Shown in pieces: positions 6,311 to 11,734 of a stretch of DNA of 11,734 nt. The notes below the pieces were generated by a model. That model was not told the DNA's origin. It made no database searches and saw only the letters and a program-made list of their open reading frames with translations. This DNA is from Chloroflexia bacterium (GTDB lineage: Bacteria > Chloroflexota > Chloroflexia > Thermomicrobiales > JALYUS01): contig JAICJW010000109.1 of assembly GCA_025928215.1 (NCBI GenBank), positions 1 through 11,734 on the forward strand, given 5' to 3'. The position numbers and the translations under genes were made by a program. Position 1 is the stretch's first letter. Each line of letters begins with the position of its first letter.

Positions 6311-6358
6311 TTCCCTTACCTTCCCTCTCCCGCGTGCGGGGAGGGCCGGGGAGGGGGC
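6311..6358. repeat. GC-rich hairpin repeat, copy 3
   Basis: CCCTC and CCCGC (6323-6333, one T bulged) pair with GCGGG and GAGGG (6336-6345) around a 2-nt loop, followed by a G-rich flank. It fills the 64-nt gap between the flavin reductase stop and the SRPBCC start. It has the same orientation and the same core as the two copies inside the SRPBCC gene. Confidence 0.55.
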
Positions 6359-6360
6359 CA

Positions 6361-7599
6361 TTACGGTCGCAAGAGGTTCCATAGATATACGGGCGAAAGC
6401 AGCCCGCGTTGCTCCCGCTTCGTGCCGAGATCACCGAGAACGAGCACCAATTGCCGTGCCAGGGCAGGGCGCGAGCCGAGCCGGGGCGTAACATAGTTCA
6501 TCAATGCCGGCAGATGGACGAACATCTGCACGAGATAGTTCGCCAGCGTCTTCTCCGCGAACGTATACCGCCGTGCCGCGAGATACGGCCGGAGCATCTT
6601 GACATCGGTGTGCCCGGCGCGCAATGCGCGATCCGCCGCCTCAACGGCAAGTTCCGCGCCACGCAGCGCCTTGTAGACCCCCTCGCCGGTGAACGGGTCG
6701 AGGTAGACCGCCGCATCGCCGACGAGCAGCACGCCATCCGCGACCGCGCGCCGCGCGCCCTGGGCCAGTGGCCCGACGCCGTGAATTTTGCCGACGCGCC
6801 GCGCCCCAACGAGGGCCTCGCGCACCGGCGGCAGCGCTTCGATGCAGTGTGCGAAGAACTGCTCCATCGGCATGCCGCGCCGCTTCATCGCGCGCATACC
6901 CACTACGAATGCGACGTTCGTCAGCCCGCCGCCGAGGGGCGCAATACCGCTGTAGCCGTCAAAACCGCGCGGCCCGACGACCATCGCACCGTACTGCTCC
7001 AGCGTTGTGACGCCCGCGTAATGCGCCATGATGCCGACGCGGTGCGGCCAGCAATGCTGCCAGCGCGCCGCCGTCAGCCCCGCCCCTTTCGCCACGACCG
7101 AATGATGCCCATCCGCGCCGATGACGAGCCGCGCCCGGATGCATCTCTCTCCCGCCTTCGTCTGCACGGTGAGCGTGCGACCGCCATCCACATACGGCCC
7201 GACCGTCTTAACGCGTGCGCCCTCGCGCACCTCGACGCCCTGCCGCTTGGCGCCATCGAGGATCACGGTATCGAGCGTCAGACGGGGAATGGAGAGGGCA
7301 TAATGCTCGCCCGTTACAGCGTGATAATCCACGGTGTAGTGCGTGCCGTTCGGCGCGTAGACACGCATACCGAACAGCCGGTGCGGCGGCAATGCCTCGA
7401 TCGCCTCCGCGACGCCGAGCCGACGCAAAATCGAGATCGTCCGCGGGCTGCTGTACTCGCCGCAGGGCTTGTCACGCGGGAAGGTGGCGCGGTCGAGGAG
7501 GAGCGGATCGTACCCCGCCTGCTTGAGGAGGATTGCCGTCGCCGCGCCCGCCGGCCCACCCCCGACGACGACGACATCGCGCGATTCGGCGGCGATCAT
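6361..7599 (-). CDS. FAD-dependent oxidoreductase, geranylgeranyl-reductase family
   Basis: A 412-residue flavoprotein. The Rossmann motif is VVVVGGGPAGAATAILL (residues 9-25), with Asp36 at the end of the second strand. FPRDKPCGE (40-48) carries the PxxKxCG signature of the geranylgeranyl-reductase group. VIGADGHHS and VLLVGDAAVYLDPFTGEGV are the second and third FAD-contact motifs. The family reduces isoprenoid double bonds or oxidises and halogenates aromatic and polyketide substrates, so the reaction is open; reduction or hydroxylation of a hydrophobic chain fits the operon. The ATG at 7599 overlaps the stop of the methyltransferase gene as ATGA, a coupled start with no clear Shine-Dalgarno of its own. 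The open frame extending to 7677 runs inside the methyltransferase and is not used here. Confidence 0.86.
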   Translation of the reverse strand: MIAAESRDVVVVGGGPAGAATAILLKQAGYDPLLLDRATFPRDKPCGEYSSPRTISILRRLGVAEAIEALPPHRLFGMRVYAPNGTHYTVDYHAVTGEHYALSIPRLTLDTVILDGAKRQGVEVREGARVKTVGPYVDGGRTLTVQTKAGERCIRARLVIGADGHHSVVAKGAGLTAARWQHCWPHRVGIMAHYAGVTTLEQYGAMVVGPRGFDGYSGIAPLGGGLTNVAFVVGMRAMKRRGMPMEQFFAHCIEALPPVREALVGARRVGKIHGVGPLAQGARRAVADGVLLVGDAAVYLDPFTGEGVYKALRGAELAVEAADRALRAGHTDVKMLRPYLAARRYTFAEKTLANYLVQMFVHLPALMNYVTPRLGSRPALARQLVLVLGDLGTKREQRGLLSPVYLWNLLRP

Positions 7600-8342
7600 G
7601 CCGGTCGCCGCGCGACGAGCGCCATGCGCCAGAAGCGGTGTGGCGTGACCGCGATATTCGTCAGCCCCGCTTCGCACGCCATTTCGGTCAACTCATCCGG
7701 CGTGAAGGCGCGGAGAATCGAGAGCGGCGCGTCGTGGCGGGTGAGGCGATTCGTCGTCGTCGCATTGCCGAGCAGCCACGCCCCCACATATCCCGGCCAG
7801 GTACGAACGAGATCGTTGAGGATGATGCCGCGCCGCGCGACGCGCCCCATCTCCGCCAGCACCGCGATCGCATCGGCGCGTGGGAAGTGATGGAGGGCGA
7901 GCGAGCAGACCGCGATATCGAACGCGCCGTCGCGATAGGGGAGGGCGCGGGCATCGCATACCTGGACGGTGATCGCCGGTTCATCCGCCGTCTCGCGCCG
8001 CGCGACTGCCAGCACATCTTCGCTGACGTCCGTTGCCAGCACGCGCGGATGATATCCCCGCCGTCTGCCCCAGCGGACGAGCGCGCGCGGAATGTCGCCG
8101 GAGCCGGTGGCGATGTCGAGCAGCGTGATCGTCGTTCCACGGGAAACGCCACTGAGGAATTCCGGGAGATGGCGCAGCACGACCGACGTACCGCCCGCAA
8201 AGCGATTGACGCGCCGGATATCGCGGAGGTTATGCGCGAGCGTCGGCGCGTCAATCGTGCCCGGCGCATCGAGAAATTCCGTCGCGTCGCTATGCGGAGG
8301 CACCGGCAAGAGTGGGCGGCGAAAAGGAAGTGTCCGTGCCAT
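7596..8342 (-). CDS. Class I SAM-dependent methyltransferase
   Basis: A 248-residue methyltransferase. Motif I is TLLDIATGSGDIP (73-85), the acidic residue after strand 2 is in ATDVS (103-107), motif II is VCDARALPY (128-136), and CSLALHHF (146-153) and IILNDLVR (173-180) follow. The N-terminal segment FLDAPG...LAHNLRDIRRVNRFAGGT and the late segment NRLTRHDAPLSILRAFTPDEL are, to my knowledge, typical of the methyltransferases found beside type III polyketide synthases and flavin reductases, rather than of UbiE. It would methylate a phenol, quinone or carboxyl group of the operon product. It is the first gene of the operon; a candidate promoter lies 56 nt upstream, and the start codon has only a weak ribosome-binding site. 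Confidence 0.84.
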   Translation of the reverse strand: MARTLPFRRPLLPVPPHSDATEFLDAPGTIDAPTLAHNLRDIRRVNRFAGGTSVVLRHLPEFLSGVSRGTTITLLDIATGSGDIPRALVRWGRRRGYHPRVLATDVSEDVLAVARRETADEPAITVQVCDARALPYRDGAFDIAVCSLALHHFPRADAIAVLAEMGRVARRGIILNDLVRTWPGYVGAWLLGNATTTNRLTRHDAPLSILRAFTPDELTEMACEAGLTNIAVTPHRFWRMALVARRPA

Positions 8343-8397
8343 CGTGCGTTACCATCCCGTGCGTGAGAAGCGTTCATGATCGGGAAACGCATGCGCA

Positions 8398-8426
8398 ACG
8401 ATACCGCATCCCGGCGCCACCGACAA
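8398..8426 (-). promoter_or_regulatory. Candidate promoter of the biosynthetic operon
   Basis: On the minus strand TTGTCG (plus 8421-8426) and TATCGT (plus 8398-8403) are separated by 17 nt, each matching four of six consensus positions. It would give a leader of about 50 nt. The rest of the 269-nt gap to the next upstream gene shows no clear terminator. Confidence 0.35.
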
Positions 8427-8611
8427 CGGCGGGCATTGCCTCACATGGGGAGTTCGCCCGGTTTGATGGGAAGTGAAAGCCTCCGTCACGAAGCCTTCGA
8501 CCGTCCACCTCCTTTCATACGCCGCCGGGGACAACGAGCCGAGCGCCGAATGGCGGCGATGGGATGGTCGCATGTGGCGCACAATGCCGTCCGGCTGCCG
8601 CGGGCGAGCAA

Positions 8612-9136
8612 TCAGCGCGCGAATTGCCAGCGGGTGGCGCCGTATGGCTCGGCGCCCGCGACGCCGACGACCGTGTCGAAGGTGAAGCGGAAGACGTGCC
8701 ACGGCGGCGGGCCAGCGCTGGGCGCGCTGAACGGGGCGGTCAGCGCGTCGCCTGCCACCGCAGCGGGCCAGCCGCCGTTGCGGTAGATCGCGGCGATCCG
8801 TTCCAGCGTGGTCGCGTCGCTCACCCGCACGGCGGTCCCGTCGAGGGTGAGATCAATCCCCGCCAGTTTGACGGCGATTGTGCAGGCCGGGTTCGCTGCC
8901 AGGTTGCGGGCTTTGCGCGCGGCGAGGTTGCTGGTGAAGTAGAGATCGCCGTCGAACCAGACAGCCCCGACCCCGGCGACGTGCGGGCGACCATCGGGGC
9001 CGATCGTGCCGAGGAAGTGGGTGATCTCGGGGCCGGTTGAACCTTTCCGGAGTTCGTCGTACGCCCGGCTCCACGGCAAGGCCTCGTGGCCGTAACTGTC
9101 GAGATTCGTCGCCCTGGTTGGTGTGCGGTCGGTCAT
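8612..9136 (-). CDS. Pyridoxamine 5'-phosphate oxidase-like FMN-binding protein
   Basis: A 174-residue split beta-barrel protein of the PNPOx-like superfamily. Visible landmarks are TRATNLDSYG and PWSRAYDELR at the start, IGPDGRPHVAGVGAVWFDGD and LYFTSNLAARKARNLAANPA (the flavin-contact strand and the RKxRNL segment), GTAVRVSD, SAPSAGPPPW and AEPYGATRWQF at the end. Relatives bind FMN, F420 or heme and act as oxidoreductases on small molecules; the family is not the biosynthetic PdxH. GAGGAGG lies 7 nt before the ATG, a strong ribosome-binding site. It stands between glyA plus its small partner and the methyltransferase operon, with gaps of 195 and 269 nt, so it is probably its own unit. F420 versus FMN cannot be decided here. 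Confidence 0.82.
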   Translation of the reverse strand: MTDRTPTRATNLDSYGHEALPWSRAYDELRKGSTGPEITHFLGTIGPDGRPHVAGVGAVWFDGDLYFTSNLAARKARNLAANPACTIAVKLAGIDLTLDGTAVRVSDATTLERIAAIYRNGGWPAAVAGDALTAPFSAPSAGPPPWHVFRFTFDTVVGVAGAEPYGATRWQFAR

Positions 9137-9331
9137 CGAACTGCCTCCTCATGCTGCGTGATCGCGGCGAAGCCCACCCCCACCGCTTGAATGTCGTCGG
9201 TCGCCGCGAGACGAAAGCGACATCAAGGAGCGATGCTTCCACCTACCAGCGGCAATTCCCAACAGCCTGGTCCGGTGCGCCGCCGCACATTCTCCATTCC
9301 GAACGAAAACACACCATCAATGCAGCGGCGC

Positions 9332-9742
9332 TCATTGGTCGCGGTCGGCTTCTTCCTCGGCCAGGATCTCCACATCGAAGGAGGGGCCGTCGTACTTTTG
9401 CGCGCCCGCCTCGAAGCGGATGCGATAGACACCGGCCTCCGTCAGCAACACGTCATTGAGGGTCACGGCGATGATCGCCCGATGCCGCGGATACGGCGAC
9501 TCAACGATGATCTGCTCTTTCATCAGCGACGTGTTGGCAGGCCCGAGGAGCGTGAAGTCGAGGGCGATACGACGTCCCCTATCCTGCGGCGTGAAGAAGA
9601 GCAGGATGGGGACGACATACCGTGAGAGCGTGAAGGGCAACTCCGCGACGCTGAGGACGAACGGGCCGAAGCCTTCCACATCGAGCCGGCCATCCGGCCG
9701 CTCCGTGACCTTCTCCGCGAAGAACGCACCTTCGACGCGCAT
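9332..9742 (-). CDS. Uncharacterised beta-rich protein (DUF6941-like)
   Basis: A 136-residue soluble protein with no signal peptide or membrane helix. The start, RVEGAFFAEKVTERPDGRLD, followed by VEGFGPFVLSV, then ALDFTLLGP, a stretch with HRAIIAVTLN, and GVYRIRFEAGAQKYDGPSFD near the end, form a pattern of alternating strands that suggests an immunoglobulin-like sandwich. This is the pattern of the DUF6941 group, which is named here from memory and not tested. AAGGA lies 6 nt before the ATG. The stop of glyA is only 35 nt upstream, so the two are probably co-transcribed. The C-terminus is acidic (AEEEADRDQ). The function is not known. Confidence 0.6.
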   Translation of the reverse strand: MRVEGAFFAEKVTERPDGRLDVEGFGPFVLSVAELPFTLSRYVVPILLFFTPQDRGRRIALDFTLLGPANTSLMKEQIIVESPYPRHRAIIAVTLNDVLLTEAGVYRIRFEAGAQKYDGPSFDVEILAEEEADRDQ

Positions 9743-9777
9743 GTCACTTCCTTATTCGCCGCAACGATGCGCCAGGG

Positions 9778-11319
9778 CTACCCGTCCGCGAGGATGCCGG
9801 ACATCAGATCGAGGTCGAGTTCGGGATAGAGCGGGTGGCGCGTGAGTAACTGCTGGACGGCGTGGCGTGCGTCGGTCGCGACCGCTTGGTCGAGTTCGTA
9901 CTTCGCCTTGCTCTTTTGCCCTGCCTGCTTGCCGGTCGCGATCGTCGAGGGCGATGTGCTGACGAGGACGCGCGCCATGATGCGGGCGATCTCGCGCATC
10001 TCCGTCTCGTTCATGCCGAGCGTCGTCACGCCGGGGGTGCCGACGCGCAGGCCACTCGTGTACCACGGGCCGTTCGGGTCGATCGGGAAGATCGCGTTGC
10101 GGTTGAGGGTGATACCGCCCTCGCGCAGCGCCGATTCCGCCTGCCGCCCGGTGAGGCCGTACGTCGTCGCGACGTCAACCAGCAGCAGATGATTGTCCGT
10201 GCCGCCGGTGACGACTTCCATCCCCTCCGCGACGCAGCCCGCCGCGAGGGCGCGGGCATTGTCTACGATCTTGTGCGCGTAGGTCTGGAACTCCGGCCTG
10301 GACGCTTCTTTGAGGGCGACGGTCTTCGCTGCCATGATATGCGGCAACGGCCCGCCGAGGACCATCGGGCAGCCCTTGTCCACCCACGGTGCGAACTCCT
10401 CGGTGCAGAGGATCAGGCCACCACGCGGGCCGCGCAGCGTCTTGTGCGTCGTGGAGGTGACGACGTGCGCGTGCGCCACCGGGTTGTAGTCCCCCGTGAA
10501 GACCTTCCCCGCGACCAGCCCCGCGAAGTGCGCCATGTCCACCATGAAGACCGCGCCGACTTCGTCCGCCATCTCGCGCATCTTGGCGAAGTTAATCAAT
10601 CGCGGGTAGGCGCTGTATCCCGCGAGTAAAATGGTTGGCTTGACCGCGCGGATTTGCGCATGCATCTGATCGAGATCGAGCAGTTTCGTCTCCGGATTCA
10701 CCTTGTACGGCGAGACATCGAAGAGTTGGCTGGAGATATTGTGCCGGTAGCCATGCGTCAGGTGGCCGCCGGAGTAGTAGTCGAGCGCCATGATCCGCTG
10801 GCCATGCATCGCCGCGCGCACTTTCTCCCAATCGTCGTGTGAGAGTTTCGAGGCGTCCTCCTGCCCGATCTCCGTGAGGAGCGGTGCCTCGACTTTCGCC
10901 GAGAGGATCGCCATGAAGGCGACGAGGTTCGCGTCCGCGCCGGAGTGGGGCTGGAGGAAGGCATGATCCGCGCCGAACAGTTCGCAGGCGATTTGCGCGC
11001 CCTCCGCCTCGACGGTGTCCACATTGTCGCAGCCCGCGTAGAAGCGGTGATTGACGTACCCCTCGGCGTATTTATCGGTGAAGAGGTTGCCCATCGCCAG
11101 TTGCGTCCCGAGCGACGAATAATTCTCGCTCGCGATCAGTTTGAGGTTGTGCCGCTGATCGCGGAACTCGGCGACGATGGCCCGCGCGACGGTCGGGGCG
11201 GTCGTATTGAGGTAATCGAGCGCGGCATAGTACGCCGCCGCCGCCGAATTGATCGGCGCGCCCGCCAGTTTTTCGAGGTAGGTTGTCAGTAGCGTCTGCT
11301 GCCCGACGGTGGTTGCCAT
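9778..11319 (-). CDS. glyA: Serine hydroxymethyltransferase (glycine hydroxymethyltransferase), long form
   Basis: A PLP enzyme that interconverts serine and glycine while loading a one-carbon unit onto tetrahydrofolate. Diagnostic motifs are LIASENYSS (61-69), KYAEGYVNHRFYAGC (83-97), QPHSGADAN (123-131), GGHLTHG (184-190), VDMAHFAGLVA (260-270), TSTTHKTLRGPRGG with the PLP lysine at 293, and SGLRVGTPG (422-430). The protein has 513 residues against about 420 in E. coli. Extra length lies in an N-terminal segment (about 1-40), an insertion at about 141-182 and a Lys-rich insertion near 455-485. This long form resembles the roughly 500-residue enzymes of Chlamydia and some other phyla. GGAGGGG precedes the ATG at 11319 by 6 nt, which rules out the longer open frame to 11514. 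The small gene at 9332-9742 follows after 35 nt. Confidence 0.95.
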   Translation of the reverse strand: MATTVGQQTLLTTYLEKLAGAPINSAAAAYYAALDYLNTTAPTVARAIVAEFRDQRHNLKLIASENYSSLGTQLAMGNLFTDKYAEGYVNHRFYAGCDNVDTVEAEGAQIACELFGADHAFLQPHSGADANLVAFMAILSAKVEAPLLTEIGQEDASKLSHDDWEKVRAAMHGQRIMALDYYSGGHLTHGYRHNISSQLFDVSPYKVNPETKLLDLDQMHAQIRAVKPTILLAGYSAYPRLINFAKMREMADEVGAVFMVDMAHFAGLVAGKVFTGDYNPVAHAHVVTSTTHKTLRGPRGGLILCTEEFAPWVDKGCPMVLGGPLPHIMAAKTVALKEASRPEFQTYAHKIVDNARALAAGCVAEGMEVVTGGTDNHLLLVDVATTYGLTGRQAESALREGGITLNRNAIFPIDPNGPWYTSGLRVGTPGVTTLGMNETEMREIARIMARVLVSTSPSTIATGKQAGQKSKAKYELDQAVATDARHAVQQLLTRHPLYPELDLDLMSGILADG

Positions 11320-11445
11320 ATCGCGCCCCTCCATTGTTTGAACCGACAAGATACGCCGGGAAACAAACGGAGCGCCGACAGACTCGTCAGCGCCCCAGCC
11401 AAGGCGAGGGGCGGCTTGCTCCGCGCCCATTACCGCATATGCGCT
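11320..11445 (-). promoter_or_regulatory. Attenuator-like 5' leader of glyA
   Basis: Reading the minus strand, GGGGCGCTGAC (plus 11386-11396) pairs with GTCGGCGCTCC (plus 11369-11379), nine Watson-Crick and two G-U pairs, and is followed by GTTTGTTT, as in an intrinsic terminator. The 5' arm GGGGCG can instead pair with CGCCCC (plus 11408-11413), which also takes part in an upstream hairpin (plus 11408-11428). These are 1:2, 2:3 and 3:4 pairings of attenuation type. High GC raises the chance of coincidence. Confidence 0.35.
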
Positions 11446-11451
11446 CAGTCG

Positions 11452-11480
11452 AGTATCGGTCGCGCCACTACCGCTGTCAA
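11452..11480 (-). promoter_or_regulatory. Promoter of glyA
   Basis: A perfect TTGACA (plus 11475-11480) stands 17 nt before GATACT (plus 11452-11457, four of six matches) on the minus strand. Transcription would begin near 11445, about 126 nt upstream of the glyA start codon. A 6-bp inverted repeat (plus 11482-11487/11506-11511) abuts it. Confidence 0.5.
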
Positions 11481-11577
11481 CCGGGCATGCGAACTGATTT
11501 GCGTTTGCCCGCACAAAACGACGGCGACCGTGTCTCTTCCATATTCTTTGTCTTTCCGTGGGTCCGTTCCCCGGCGA

Positions 11578-11734
11578 TTACGCGAGGAACGAAGCGACAT
11601 CATAGAGCGCGGCGCACAGGGCGGCCCAGAGCGCGGCGTACTGATCCCACGGCGTGCCATCGGTGACGCGGATCGTCAGCGGCCCGGTGCGCTCGACCCC
11701 GGCGGTGCGTGCCGCCCGGTCGCATTGCGGCATC
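11578..11734 (-). CDS. 3' end of an unidentified gene
   Basis: The minus strand has an open frame from the window edge to a TAA at 11578-11580, 51 codons ending in QYAALWAALCAALYDVASFLA. Third codon positions are mostly G or C (GCC, CTG, GCG), as in the neighbouring genes, which supports real coding. An ATG at 11733 may be internal. The end is hydrophobic, suggesting a buried or membrane-facing helix. No family is recognised. About 98 nt separate its stop from the glyA promoter. Confidence 0.5.
   Translation of the reverse strand, partial: MPQCDRAARTAGVERTGPLTIRVTDGTPWDQYAALWAALCAALYDVASFLA

Noticed and set aside
6409..7890. 493-codon plus-strand open frame opposite the flavin reductase
   Set aside because: Antisense to a gene with clear FAD motifs; the translation is Arg/His/Asp-rich as expected from the complementary strand of GC-rich coding DNA.
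8349..8489. Possible 46-codon leader ORF before the methyltransferase
   Set aside because: GAAAGGAGGTGG at 8505-8516 (minus strand) is a good Shine-Dalgarno, but the nearest in-frame start, GTG at 8489, is about 18 nt after GGAGG, and the likely operon promoter lies within the frame.
11320..11514. In-frame extension of glyA to an upstream start
   Set aside because: The promoter and leader structures lie inside it, codon use is poorer, and a strong Shine-Dalgarno precedes the ATG at 11319.

Overview
The window comes from a GC-rich bacterial chromosome. Gene content (long-form glycine hydroxymethyltransferase, a VIT-family metal transporter with an N-terminal extension, a pyridoxamine-oxidase-like FMN protein, a sialidase-like beta-propeller) and the mixed ATG/GTG/TTG starts would fit Chloroflexota or a similar deep-branching, little-cultured phylum. 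That placement is an inference and no phylogenetic marker here fixes it. There is no rRNA or tRNA gene, CRISPR array or transposase. The reading is from sequence alone.

Layout. Plus strand, left end: the 3' part of a sialidase-like (Asp-box) protein (2-790), then a 12-TM MFS exporter (1167-2411) behind a long structured leader with a good promoter. Everything to the right is on the minus strand. In transcription order from the right end: the 3' tail of an unidentified gene (11578-11734); glyA (9778-11319) with a promoter and attenuator-like leader; a small uncharacterised beta-rich protein (9332-9742); an FMN-binding PNPOx-like protein (8612-9136); a compact four-gene operon of SAM methyltransferase, FAD-dependent reductase, SRPBCC cyclase-like protein and beta-ketoacyl synthase (4454-8342); a VIT1/CCC1-type metal transporter (2887-3804); and an ABM-type monooxygenase-like protein (2437-2766).

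The four-gene operon is the most system-like part. Methyltransferase and reductase overlap as ATGA, and cyclase and ketosynthase overlap by 8 nt, so the proteins are probably made together. The combination of ketosynthase, START/SRPBCC fold, flavin reductase and methyltransferase suggests a small polyketide, lipid or quinone-like biosynthetic pathway without its own carrier protein or type III synthase in view.

Other points: three copies of a CCCTCTCC...GGAGAGGG hairpin repeat lie inside the operon, and two of them are translated as the tail of the SRPBCC protein. A frameshifted remnant that looks like larC sits between the ketosynthase and the metal transporter. Both the MFS gene and glyA have leaders in which mutually exclusive base pairings can be drawn. 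A heptamer tandem repeat resembling cyanobacterial STRR repeats lies next to the stop codon of the metal transporter.
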